Source: Gracilimonas sp031581265
GTDB lineage: Bacteria; Bacteroidota; Rhodothermia; Balneolales; Balneolaceae
Reading direction: 5' to 3'
Length of the DNA stretch: 64,000 nt
NCBI RefSeq assembly: GCF_031581265.1
Contig: NZ_JAVLBQ010000010.1
Coordinates: 1 to 64,000 of the forward strand
Position numbers and translations under genes: made by a program. The notes beneath the pieces are model-generated. The model searched no databases. It saw only the letters and a list, made by a program, of their open reading frames with translations, and was not told where the DNA came from. Positions 43,384 to 52,396 of the stretch are shown here, piece by piece (the stretch's first letter is position 1; each line of letters begins with the position of its first letter).

Positions 43384-44640
43384 TTATGACTCGTCCTCAA
43401 ATTCGTAGGCAATTACATCCATAATCTTCTCAGCGAGCTCGGGATCTATTTCTTCGTTCGTTCTGCTAACTAATTCTTCAGCATTTAATTCAAGTACTGC
43501 ACGGGCGGTGTCACAACCTATATCGTGAAGCATTTGAATTACATCTTCACCGAAATCTACGGCAAATTCATCAATATCAATATCATCTTCTTCTTCAACT
43601 TCGCGATATACGTCAATTTCAACACCGGCAAGCTTTGAAGCAAGGCGAATATTAACTCCACCCTTACCAATTGCTTTAGAAACTTCATCAGCCGGTACCA
43701 ATACATTGGCCTGTTTATTTTCTTCGTTCAATTCCACTTTTAACACTTCAGCAGGCTGCAAGGCACGCTTTATAAATTCGTGTTTATCAGGAGTGAAGTT
43801 AATTACGTCGATATTTTCATTTTGAAGTTCTCGTACAATAGCATGAATCCTGATTCCTTTCATGCCCACACAGGCACCAACAGGATCTACCCGTTCATCG
43901 TGCGATAAAACGGCTACTTTGGAACGATCTCCCGGAGACCGGGCTATACGTACCAATTCGATGATGCCATCAAAAACTTCAGGAATCTCATTTTCAAAAA
44001 GTCGTTCTAAAAATAACTCTGATGTTCTTGAAATGATTACCGTCGGATTACCATTCCGCATGCGCACCTCAGTTACTACAGCACGAATGGTATCACCTTT
44101 ACGATACCGATCTTTGTAAATCTGCTCACTTTTGGGCAAAAGGAGCTCAACACCATTGTGGTTGACAAGAATATCTTTATTCTGGCGCACCTGATACACA
44201 TCGCCAAGAATAATTTCTCCTACCCGATCCGAATAATCTTCGTAAATATTGTCTTTTTCAATTTCTCGGATACGCTGTGCCAACTGCTGGCGAGCCATGG
44301 TAACTGCCCGACGGCCAAAGTCTGTGATTTGGATTTCCTGGGCTAATTCATCATATAACTCGATGTCAGGGTCTATTTTCTGAGCATCTTCCAACGATAT
44401 TTCTGCTACTTCATCTGTAAGTTCGTCTTCAGGAACAACTTCCTGAACATGTAAAATCTGAATTTCTCCCCGGTCAGCGTTTAAAATAACCTCAAAAGAC
44501 TCATCGGACTCATATTTTTTACGAATCATGGTTCGAAATACATCTTCCAAAATGGAAAGAAGCATATCGCGATCAATGCCTTTCTCATGAGCAATTTCAG
44601 CAAATGAGGAGATAATTTGTTTTGATAATTCGTTCTGCAT
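43384..44640 (-). CDS. nusA: Transcription termination/antitermination factor NusA
   Basis: The protein is 418 aa. An N-terminal RNAP-binding domain is followed by an S1 domain (GEIILGDVYQVRQNKDILVNH). Two KH domains come next (VGACVGMKGIRIHAIVREL and VSKAIGKGGVNIRLASKL). A short C-terminal helical piece remains where E. coli has two acidic repeats, so only about one is kept. It controls pausing and termination. It lies between rimP and infB as usual. Confidence 0.95.
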   Translation of the reverse strand: MQNELSKQIISSFAEIAHEKGIDRDMLLSILEDVFRTMIRKKYESDESFEVILNADRGEIQILHVQEVVPEDELTDEVAEISLEDAQKIDPDIELYDELAQEIQITDFGRRAVTMARQQLAQRIREIEKDNIYEDYSDRVGEIILGDVYQVRQNKDILVNHNGVELLLPKSEQIYKDRYRKGDTIRAVVTEVRMRNGNPTVIISRTSELFLERLFENEIPEVFDGIIELVRIARSPGDRSKVAVLSHDERVDPVGACVGMKGIRIHAIVRELQNENIDVINFTPDKHEFIKRALQPAEVLKVELNEENKQANVLVPADEVSKAIGKGGVNIRLASKLAGVEIDVYREVEEEDDIDIDEFAVDFGEDVIQMLHDIGCDTARAVLELNAEELVSRTNEEIDPELAEKIMDVIAYEFEDES

Positions 44641-44653
44641 CAGTTTAGCTTAA

Positions 44654-45118
44654 TTAAATTACGGGGATAATTTTGGTTTCAACAATGGAATCAAATGGTA
44701 TCTCAATTTCTACTTCGTCTTCATCGGTTATAGCAATAATGTTTTCGTGAACACCGGTAATTACACCATCAATTTTCTGGTATTCTCCAGAACTATTTTT
44801 GAATTTGACCGCTGCTACACGTCCTTCATTTTTCTTGTATTGACGTTTATCACTTAGTGGTCTGCTCAATCCCGGCGACGAAACATTCAACCTGTACTTA
44901 CTGTCAAATAACTCGTGCGCTTCAACTAAAAAACCGAGTTCTCTGCTAATTTCAGCACAATGATCAATGTTCACACCACCGGCTTCACTGTCAAGCAATA
45001 TCCAGACTTCGGCAATTCCGCTTCCGGTTTTGATCTCAACATCTACAACAAAGAGGTTGTGCTCTTCTGCAAGAGGAGTTGCTAAGTCTTTAATATTTTT
45101 TATGATACCTAATTGCAT
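44654..45118 (-). CDS. rimP: Ribosome maturation factor RimP
   Basis: The protein is 154 aa and acts in 30S subunit maturation. The N-terminal domain has VVDVEIKTGSGIAEVWILLD and CAEISRELGFLVE. The sequence YRLNVSSPGLSRPL matches the highly conserved YxLEVSSPGxxRPL. It heads the rimP-nusA-infB operon, 14 bases before nusA. A terminator-like hairpin lies 20 bases upstream of its start. Confidence 0.93.
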   Translation of the reverse strand: MQLGIIKNIKDLATPLAEEHNLFVVDVEIKTGSGIAEVWILLDSEAGGVNIDHCAEISRELGFLVEAHELFDSKYRLNVSSPGLSRPLSDKRQYKKNEGRVAAVKFKNSSGEYQKIDGVITGVHENIIAITDEDEVEIEIPFDSIVETKIIPVI

Positions 45119-45137
45119 TTACACCAAATTTTGAAAC

Positions 45138-45167
45138 AAAAAAAAGCGAGTGCCTTTCGGCGCTCAC
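45138..45167 (-). terminator. Terminator-like hairpin in the rimP leader (possible attenuator)
   Basis: On the minus strand GTGAGCGCC and GGCACTCGC pair (8 of 9 positions) around a GAAA tetraloop. Eight Ts follow (45138-45145), then the rimP ATG after about 20 bases. The nearest upstream gene on this strand (fbp) lies beyond a plus-strand gene, so the hairpin more likely sits in the leader of the rimP operon. Confidence 0.7.
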
Positions 45168-45317
45168 TGCCTTCCTAAGGTAGCTCTATTTCGGCTAAAT
45201 TTCAATGAATCAAACGGATTGAGTATAGATTCATTTTTTGATAACAATGTTTTGAGTTAATTTGTAAATGATTCTATAATTTAATGTCCGGCAATATTCA
45301 CAATCTAATATTTTCTA

Positions 45318-45803
45318 ATGAAATCACATTTAAAGCCCCTGTTCACTTACATCATTTTGTTCAATTTTATTATTTCCTGTGGAAGTAAAGAGCAGAAAAC
45401 AGAAAATACTACTCCAACCGGGAGACAATTAGACTTTACCAATGAAGTTACTTTTTTAAATACGGAAGGTGATGAAATTTCGACAATAAGAGCGGCCGTT
45501 GCAGACGAGGGCCCGGAGAGAAATCAAGGGTTAATGGATGTCAATGACTTGCCAAATGATGCAGGCATGATTTTTATCTTTCCTGATGAAGCCGAACGCA
45601 GTTTTTACATGGCAAATACCCCCCTTCCTCTTGACATTATGTTTGTGAACCAAGACAGTGTCATTATTCGAATTCACCATAATACCACCCCATTTAACAG
45701 TGAACAATTACCTTCTGACGGTCCTGCAAAATTTGTGGTAGAAACGAACGCCGGGTATGCTGTATCTAATGATATTCAAGAAGGAATGAAGATCAGGTTT
45801 TAG
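45318..45803 (+). CDS. DUF192 lipoprotein
   Basis: The protein is 161 aa. Its N-terminal signal ends in a lipobox-like FIISCGS, so it is probably a lipoprotein. The rest matches the DUF192 domain: VADEGPERNQGLMDVNDLPNDAGMIF, FPDEAERSFYMANTPLPLDIMFV, then VIRIHHNTTP and a final VVETNAGYAV. The family's role is unknown; it is often exported and sometimes near cold-shock or secretion genes. It is a lone plus-strand gene between minus-strand operons. Confidence 0.85.
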   Translation: MKSHLKPLFTYIILFNFIISCGSKEQKTENTTPTGRQLDFTNEVTFLNTEGDEISTIRAAVADEGPERNQGLMDVNDLPNDAGMIFIFPDEAERSFYMANTPLPLDIMFVNQDSVIIRIHHNTTPFNSEQLPSDGPAKFVVETNAGYAVSNDIQEGMKIRF

Positions 45804-45814
45804 AACTATTTACT

Positions 45815-46843
45815 CTATTCTTGCTCTACGGCTTCATGTTTCTCTAAAAACTCCATCACTTTTTGCACATTCTTTTTGGAGCCAATATAGATGGGCGTTT
45901 GCTGATGAATGGCGTTTGGCTCTAATTCCATAATGCGCTTTTTACCATCTGTTGCCATTCCACCGGCTTGTTCAATAATAAAACTCAAAGGATTGCACTC
46001 GTACATGAGGCGTAGTTTACCACTTGGATATTTTTTACTATGAGGATAAATAAAAATTCCCCCTTTAATTAACGTACGATGTATATCTGCTACCATTGAA
46101 CCGATATACCTCGCTGAATATGGTCGGCCTGTTTCAGCATCCTCATCTTGACAATATTTAATATATTTTTTTAACCCCGGATCCCAGGAGTTATAACTTC
46201 CTTCATTGATGCTGTAAATCCCCCCGTGTTCAGGCATCTTAATTTTCTTTTCGCTTAATATGAATTCACCAATACTTGGATCTAAGGTAAATACGGAAAC
46301 ACCTAATCCAGTGGTATAGGCCAAAATGGTACTTGACCCATAGAGAACATATCCCGCGGCCACTTGTCTTACTCCCGGCTGCAGTGCGTCAGATTCGCGC
46401 AGGGTAGAATCAAAACGGGGCTCTCTCATATAAACCGAAAAAATACTCCCAATAGATACATTTACATCAATGTTAGAAGATCCGTCAAGTGGATCCAGGA
46501 ACACAATGTATTTCCCCCCTTTGCTGCTCAACTTAACAATGCCGTCATTTTCTTCAGAAATAACCATACATGTTATCATGGAGCGGTTCAGTGCAGAAAT
46601 AAGCTGTTGATCTGCAAAAAGATCCAATTTTTTTACTGCTTCTCCATGTATGTTTTTGGATCCGTCAAATCCCAAAATATTGGTAATCCCGGCTTTATTT
46701 ACTTCACGCGAAATAATCTTTGCTGCCAGCCCGATGTCCCTCAACAGCTGTGAGAGCTCCCCTGTGGCCCCCGGAAACTTATTTTGAGATTGAATGATGT
46801 ATTCTTCTAAGGTTTCTAATCTTGAATTATCTTTATCTACCAT
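45815..46843 (-). CDS. fbp: Fructose-1,6-bisphosphatase, class I
   Basis: This is a 342-aa gluconeogenic enzyme that hydrolyses fructose-1,6-bisphosphate to fructose-6-phosphate. The metal and phosphate site LDPLDGSSNIDVNVSIGSIFSV is near residues 116-137. GGIFIYPHSKKYPSGKLRLMYECNPLSFI is the substrate-contact region near residue 262. It is the eukaryotic-like class I form. It converges with the DUF192 gene. Confidence 0.94.
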   Translation of the reverse strand: MVDKDNSRLETLEEYIIQSQNKFPGATGELSQLLRDIGLAAKIISREVNKAGITNILGFDGSKNIHGEAVKKLDLFADQQLISALNRSMITCMVISEENDGIVKLSSKGGKYIVFLDPLDGSSNIDVNVSIGSIFSVYMREPRFDSTLRESDALQPGVRQVAAGYVLYGSSTILAYTTGLGVSVFTLDPSIGEFILSEKKIKMPEHGGIYSINEGSYNSWDPGLKKYIKYCQDEDAETGRPYSARYIGSMVADIHRTLIKGGIFIYPHSKKYPSGKLRLMYECNPLSFIIEQAGGMATDGKKRIMELEPNAIHQQTPIYIGSKKNVQKVMEFLEKHEAVEQE

Positions 46844-46924
46844 TTTTGCTTTTACTATTTATGGAAGCGCTTTTCTGCAATATAAAAATCTTTTGGCGAC
46901 AAATTCTCATTGCTTGCGCAAAAT

Positions 46925-47521
46925 TCAAACTTGTGTTTCAATCTCTTCGAGAATCCGTCTGGCTTTTTCCTTCAATTCACTAATGCTCCCGTCATTAACA
47001 ACAACATAATCTGCAAGGTGCGTTAAATTCTCAAAATCAGGCTGTTTTGCCATTCGTTCTTCCACAGAGTTTTTGGTTGCTTCGTCTCTTTCCAACGTTC
47101 TTTCTATTCTTTTTTGCTTGTCGGCAAGTATTATTATTACATAGTCTAATCCTTCCGGGCGACCATTGTTCAGCAGAATAGCAGCCTCTTTTGCAAATAC
47201 CTTCGTTCCTTTTTGTTCCTCTTGCTCAGCTATACCTTCAACCTCTTCCCACAACACCGGATGAACAAGATCATTAAGCTCTTCCACCCGTCCCTTTTCG
47301 AAAGCTTCCTTGGCTAAAAATGCTCGGTTTAACTCCCCTTGTTCGTTATAAGCTTGTTCCCCAAAAGTCTGTTTAATTTGATTCTTTAGCTTCTGATTTT
47401 CAAGCATCAGTTGTTTTGCAAAATCATCGGCATAGAGTACGGTGGCTCCCAGTTTTTCCCATTCTTTGCAAAAGGTGGTTTTTCCGGAACCGATTCCTCC
47501 TGTTATGCCAACCTTAATCAT
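46925..47521 (-). CDS. coaE: Dephospho-CoA kinase
   Basis: The protein is 198 aa and carries out the last step of CoA synthesis, phosphorylating dephospho-CoA. The P-loop GITGGIGSGKTTFC is at residues 5-18, with YADDFAKQLM and ERTLERD further on. Length and motifs are standard. It lies 16 bases after nadB, probably in the same transcript. Confidence 0.92.
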   Translation of the reverse strand: MIKVGITGGIGSGKTTFCKEWEKLGATVLYADDFAKQLMLENQKLKNQIKQTFGEQAYNEQGELNRAFLAKEAFEKGRVEELNDLVHPVLWEEVEGIAEQEEQKGTKVFAKEAAILLNNGRPEGLDYVIIILADKQKRIERTLERDEATKNSVEERMAKQPDFENLTHLADYVVVNDGSISELKEKARRILEEIETQV

Positions 47522-47537
47522 GATTTAATCACCGTTT

Positions 47538-49106
47538 TTAGTTTTTCAGTGTTTCTTTCCGGGTAATTTGTATTGTAATGCAATCCCCTGCTCTCCTTTT
47601 TTGCATCGCAGAACGAACAATCAAATATCCTAAACAAACCAAATTACGAAGTTCACACAGAGAAACATTCACTTTAGTGCGTTGATAGAATTCTTCTGTT
47701 TCTCTGTAGAGTAATTCTATTCTTCGTAATGCTCTTTCAAGCCTAAAATCACTTCTGACAATACCGACATAATTCCACATCACTTTCTTTAATTCCTGTC
47801 GGTTATGTGAAACCAAAATCCATTCCTCGGTATTTACGGTACCCGATTCATTCCATTCCGGAATATCATCTCTAAACTCATATTCAGTAAAATCATCTTT
47901 AGCCTTATTAAAAGCCTGATCAGAAAATACAATAGATTCAAGTAAACTATTAGAAGCCAATCGATTGGCACCATGAAGGCCGGTACATGCAACTTCCCCA
48001 CAAGCAAACAACCTTTCTATGCTGGTTTGCCCATTCAAGTCAGTTGCAACACCACCACATGTATAATGGGTGGCCGGAACTACGGGTATTAAGTCTTTTG
48101 TGATATCAATTCCATAATTGAGACAGGTCTCATATATGGTTGGGAACTCCGCTTTAATTTCTTTTGAGTCGAGATGTGTTATATCCAAATAAACATGATC
48201 TTCTCCACTTTTCTTCAACTGATCGTCAATAGCCCTGGCTACAATATCTCTCGGAGCTAATTTTTTACGCTCATCATAATGAATCATAAACGCTTCTCCG
48301 GTGTGATTTCGGAGTATTCCCCCAAAACCACGGACGGCTTCTGAAATTAAAAAAGACTCTGCATCCGGGACGGCCAAACTCGTGGGGTGAAATTGGACAA
48401 ACTCCATGTTCTCAATCCTTGCTTTAGCTCGATAGGCCATTGCAATACCATCTCCTGTTGCGACCGAGGGATTCGTTGTATGCTGATACACCTCTCCGGC
48501 TCCACCTGAAGCCAATAAAGTTACCTTCGCTAACATCCGAAGCACTTCATCCTCGTTTTCATCAAGTACATAAGCTCCAAAACAATGTATTTGACTCGTC
48601 TCATCTACATTTCCACCAAGGTGGTGTTCAGTGAGGAGTTCCATCGCAAAATGGTGCTCAAAAATATCAATATTCGGATGATTCTTAGCATTACTTACAA
48701 GAACAGACCCAATCTCAAACCCAGTAGCATCTGCAGCGTGCAAGATTCTGTTTTCGGAATGCCCTCCTTCCCGGCCTAAATCAAGTTCCCCATTCTTTTT
48801 AGTGAATTGAACTCCAAGATCGACTAATTCCCGAATCATTTCGGGGCCTTTTGTTACTACCAATTCTACGGCATCCCGATTGCATAGCCCGGCTCCGGCC
48901 TCGAGGGTGTCCTCAATGTGTTTCTCGAAAGAATCATGTTTTGCCGTTACCCCTGCAATTCCGCCTTGAGCGTATGAGGTATTGGATTCCATCATTTCTT
49001 TTTTAGTCACTATAGCAACCGTTCCATGCTCCGCGGCTTTGAGCGCAAAGGTCAGCCCTGCTATTCCACTTCCAATGACTAAAAAATCGTAGTTAAGCTT
49101 CGACAT
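47538..49106 (-). CDS. nadB: L-aspartate oxidase
   Basis: This is a flavoenzyme of about 522 aa that makes iminoaspartate for NAD synthesis. The FAD-binding motif VIGSGIAGLTFALKAAEHG is at about residues 9-27. NTSYAQGGIAGV, the active-site region GREGGHSENRILHAAD, ATHYTCGGVATDLNG and the C-terminal helical domain are present. The ATG at 49106 is preferred and overlaps prfB by 14 bases; a longer frame would extend to 49148. No nadA or nadC is nearby. A fumarate-reductase/succinate-dehydrogenase role is excluded by the family motifs. Confidence 0.92.
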   Translation of the reverse strand: MSKLNYDFLVIGSGIAGLTFALKAAEHGTVAIVTKKEMMESNTSYAQGGIAGVTAKHDSFEKHIEDTLEAGAGLCNRDAVELVVTKGPEMIRELVDLGVQFTKKNGELDLGREGGHSENRILHAADATGFEIGSVLVSNAKNHPNIDIFEHHFAMELLTEHHLGGNVDETSQIHCFGAYVLDENEDEVLRMLAKVTLLASGGAGEVYQHTTNPSVATGDGIAMAYRAKARIENMEFVQFHPTSLAVPDAESFLISEAVRGFGGILRNHTGEAFMIHYDERKKLAPRDIVARAIDDQLKKSGEDHVYLDITHLDSKEIKAEFPTIYETCLNYGIDITKDLIPVVPATHYTCGGVATDLNGQTSIERLFACGEVACTGLHGANRLASNSLLESIVFSDQAFNKAKDDFTEYEFRDDIPEWNESGTVNTEEWILVSHNRQELKKVMWNYVGIVRSDFRLERALRRIELLYRETEEFYQRTKVNVSLCELRNLVCLGYLIVRSAMQKRRAGDCITIQITRKETLKN

Positions 49107-50203
49107 CTTGCAGCAAATAGGATTTGATAAACTCATCGAGATCGCCATCCATTACACCGCTTACATCACTTGTTTCATAATTTGTACGGTGATCTTTCAC
49201 ACGCTGATCATCAAAAACATAACTGCGAATTTGTGATCCCCACTCGTTTTTACTTTTTGAACCCTCAAGTTTGGCTTTTTCAGCCTCACGGATTTCTTTC
49301 TCTAATTCATAAATCCGGGATTTTAAAAGCACCATAGCCTTTTCACGATTCTGAAGCTGTGAACGCTCCTGCTGACATTCAGCAACTACTCGTTCTGTGC
49401 TTCCATCAGAGAGCTCTCCTTCCCATATCAAACGAACACCGGTTTCAACCTTATTCACATTTTGGCCACCGGCACCACTAGAATGGAATCGCTGTAATTC
49501 AACTTCACTCTCATTGATATCAACCTCGATTGTGTCATCAATTAACGGAGATACAAAGACTGAACAAAAGGAAGTATGTCTGCGGGCATTACTATCGAAT
49601 GGAGAAACACGTACCAAACGATGTACCCCACTTTCAGCTTTAAGAAAGCCGTATGCATTATCTCCTTTCACTTCAATAGTTGCACTTTTCAGGCCAGCTA
49701 CATCACCATCTTGATAATCCACTACCGAAACTTTAAAACCGGACTTCTCTGCCCATCTTGTGTACATTCGATACAGCATTTCCGCCCAATCCTGACTTTC
49801 TGTGCCACCGGCTCCCGGGTTGAAATTGACAATCGCATCGCGGTGATCATCTTCACCGGATAACATATTTTTGAGCTCCATTGTCTCGAGCGATTTCTCC
49901 AGTTTTTTAACTTCTGCTTCGAGTTCAGCATCTACATTCTCGCCCATTTCCTGGAACTCAAGGTATACATTAATACTGTCTCTGAGTTCATTGAGATGAT
50001 CCCATCCTTCTACCAGGCTTTTCTCATGATCCAATTCCTTCATAATTGATTGAGCCTTGGAAGGATCATTCCAAAAATTTGGGTCCTGGGTTTGTTCGGT
50101 AAGTTCTATTATTCGGACTTTTCGTTTTTCGTAGTCAAAGGAACCTCCTGAGCGCATCAACACGCTCAAAAAGTTCATTTAAGTGATCTGTGTTTACTGC
50201 CAT
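49093..50203 (-). CDS. prfB: Peptide chain release factor 2, with programmed +1 frameshift
   Basis: RF2 of about 369 aa once the frameshift is made. The zero-frame ATG at 50203 reads MAVNTDHLNELFERVDALRRFL and then TGA at codon 23. The slip site CTTTGAC (50140-50134) with AGGAGG upstream gives a +1 shift into the frame that continues DYEKRKVRI. The rest holds the SPF tripeptide (RVSPFDSNARR) that reads UAA/UGA and the GGQ motif (SSGAGGQNVNK) that releases the peptide. The plain frame from 50178 would lack the conserved N-terminal start. RF2 in E. coli is regulated the same way, by its own abundance. Confidence 0.95.
50134..50149 (-). promoter_or_regulatory. Programmed +1 frameshift site in prfB
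   Basis: Minus-strand AGGAGG (50149-50144), then TTC, then CTTTGAC (50140-50134). It matches the E. coli prfB signal of a Shine-Dalgarno-like hexamer just before CUU UGA C. Confidence 0.93.
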
Positions 50204-50221
50204 CTGATATTTTTGTAATAA

Positions 50222-50485
50222 TTATTTCCTGGTAAGAATTGCACCTACAACCAATCCTGCCACAAATGCTATACCCAATCCTTGCTCAGGGTGGGCACGT
50301 ACATAGCGACGAGCATTTCTGTACTCATGCTTTAATTCACGTTCAAGACCGTCACGCTCATATTTCAGGCGATCTAATAAGGCATCATAGGTTGCTTCTG
50401 CCTTTTCTTGAAGAGCCTCTGTGGTATCATAGATTGTTTCTTCTATATCTTGTTTTGCTTTCGAATTTTTCTTGGAAGATGCCAT
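50222..50485 (-). CDS. DUF883-like (ElaB/YqjD-type) membrane-anchored protein
   Basis: This is an 87-aa protein with a long amphipathic helix (about residues 10-62) and a C-terminal membrane segment ending in a glycine-rich GLGIAFVAGLVVGAILTRK. This layout matches the YqjD/ElaB/DUF883 family, inner-membrane proteins that can bind ribosomes in stationary phase in E. coli. The function here is inferred from family similarity only. Confidence 0.7.
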   Translation of the reverse strand: MASSKKNSKAKQDIEETIYDTTEALQEKAEATYDALLDRLKYERDGLERELKHEYRNARRYVRAHPEQGLGIAFVAGLVVGAILTRK

Positions 50486-50614
50486 AACTATACCTCGTTA
50501 TTTGGTTTAGTTAAAAATACAAATTCGTGTGCTAAAAATTTACTGTTATCTATACTTAAAAAGAGAGATATATTAAATGAACCTATTCAGATTACTTACT
50601 CTAAATCCCGGTTC

Positions 50615-52387
50615 CTATGCTATTAACTGGTCTTTGTACTGTAACTCATACAGCTTTTTATAAATTCCATTCTCTTGTAAGATGAGCTCTTGATGCGTCC
50701 CGGATTCCCTGATTACCCCTTTATGCATCACCAGTATTTTGTTTGCATGCTGTATGGTTGAAAGCCGATGTGCAATAACTATTGAAGTCCGTCCTTCCAT
50801 CATTAATTTACTCGATTCTGTTACCAAAGCTTCCGTTTCCGAATCTACACTGGAAGTTGCTTCATCAAGGATTAAAATCTCGGGATTATAAACCAAAGCC
50901 CTCACAAAACAAATAAGCTGCCTTTGCCCCATGGAGAGTGAGGCCCCTCTCTCTTGTAATACATAATCATAGGTCTCCGGTAGTTTTTCAATAAATCGGT
51001 GGGCTTCTACTTTATGAGCGGCATCAATCACTTCTTGTCTGCTAATATCGGGATTTCCTAATGTAATGTTATCGAGTATTGATCCTGAAAAAAGGGCATT
51101 ATCTTGCAATACCAACCCAAAGTGAGACCGAAGACCATGAAGACTGAGGTCTCGTATGTCAACACCATCAATTTTAATTGTGCCTTTTTCTATATCATAG
51201 AAGCGCATCAAAATATTAATGATGGTCGTTTTACCTGCCCCGGTAGCTCCAACTATGGCTATATCTTCACCGGGTTCTGCAGTAAAACTGACATCCTTTA
51301 AAACATAATCCTCTTCTTCGTTGTATTTAAACCATACATTTTCGAACTCAATTTTTCCTTGTGGATTGGAAATAGTTTGTGGATCGTCGGTGTCCTCCAC
51401 TTGTGTATCTGTATCTAATACACCGAATATTCTTTCTGAGGAAGCCAGCGCAGACTGCAAGGTATTAAACTTTTCCGATAGTCCCTGAATAGGCCTAAAG
51501 AACTGCCGGGCATACTGAATAAAGGCCAATAGTACACCGAATGTAACCCCGTCCATTAATGCCCTGGCGCCACCATACCACACAATGAGAGCCATTGCCA
51601 AACTTGCCGTCATTTCTACCGTTGGCCAAAAAATGGCAAAATAGAAGATGGTTTTAATGTATGCATCCCGGTGACCTGCATTTATTTCTTCAAATTTCTC
51701 TTGCTGCTTTTCTTCCCTGTTAAAAAGTTGTACCACATCCATACCGTTGATGTGTTCCTGCACAAATGAATTTAGCTGGGCAATTTTATCCCTGACTTCC
51801 AAAAACGTTACCCTCACTTTTGCCTTGAACCAGAAAGTAGCATAAAAGAGTATGGGCAGAACCATTAGCGTGACAATACTCAACTCCCAATTCATGCTAA
51901 ACATGAAGTATAGTATGAAGATAATGCGAAACATATCCCCAACAATGGCTACAACACCGTCTGAAAGAAGTTCACTCAGTGCCTCAATATCACTGGTGGT
52001 TCTGGTTATTAATCTGCCAATGGGATTTTTGTCAAAAAACTGAACATTCAGCGTTTGAATCTTTTTGAATACTGTGTTTCGAAGAGAATAGAGAGCATTT
52101 TGCCCAAACCATCGGGTGATATAGGTATTGAAAACCAACAAAATAAATTCACCCAACAAAGCACCTGCAAGTAGTGTCACTATCCACCAAAGGCCTTCAA
52201 AATCTTGAACCGCTATATATTCATCAACTGCAATTTGGGTAAGCTTGGGACGAATGGTTCCCAAGTAAGAGGCAGCCAAGGTTAAACCAATGGCTAATAG
52301 TACAAACCAGCGATATGGCTTAAGGAAAAAATAAAGCCTTCGAATTAAAGTAGTATCGACGGCTTCTGATTTTGTTTTTTTACTCAC
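50615..52387 (-). CDS. ABC half-exporter (MsbA/MdlB/BmrD type), catalytic subunit
   Basis: The protein is 590 aa. Six membrane helices occupy about residues 20-310, followed by a nucleotide-binding domain. The domain has Walker A GATGAGKTT, signature LSMGQRQL, and Walker B ILILDEATSSVDSE with the catalytic Glu kept. Together with the gene at 53709, which has Asp instead of Glu, it fits heterodimeric exporters (MdlAB, BmrCD, LmrCD type). The RNase Z gene lies between the two halves, 10 bases upstream. The substrate is unknown; drugs or lipids are typical. Confidence 0.88.
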   Translation of the reverse strand: MSKKTKSEAVDTTLIRRLYFFLKPYRWFVLLAIGLTLAASYLGTIRPKLTQIAVDEYIAVQDFEGLWWIVTLLAGALLGEFILLVFNTYITRWFGQNALYSLRNTVFKKIQTLNVQFFDKNPIGRLITRTTSDIEALSELLSDGVVAIVGDMFRIIFILYFMFSMNWELSIVTLMVLPILFYATFWFKAKVRVTFLEVRDKIAQLNSFVQEHINGMDVVQLFNREEKQQEKFEEINAGHRDAYIKTIFYFAIFWPTVEMTASLAMALIVWYGGARALMDGVTFGVLLAFIQYARQFFRPIQGLSEKFNTLQSALASSERIFGVLDTDTQVEDTDDPQTISNPQGKIEFENVWFKYNEEEDYVLKDVSFTAEPGEDIAIVGATGAGKTTIINILMRFYDIEKGTIKIDGVDIRDLSLHGLRSHFGLVLQDNALFSGSILDNITLGNPDISRQEVIDAAHKVEAHRFIEKLPETYDYVLQERGASLSMGQRQLICFVRALVYNPEILILDEATSSVDSETEALVTESSKLMMEGRTSIVIAHRLSTIQHANKILVMHKGVIRESGTHQELILQENGIYKKLYELQYKDQLIA

Positions 52388-52396
52388 GTTCTAAGC

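Noticed and set aside
50140..50178. prfB start at 50178
   Set aside because: The frame there lacks the RF2 N-terminus; the upstream ATG plus the CTTTGAC shift explains the gene better.
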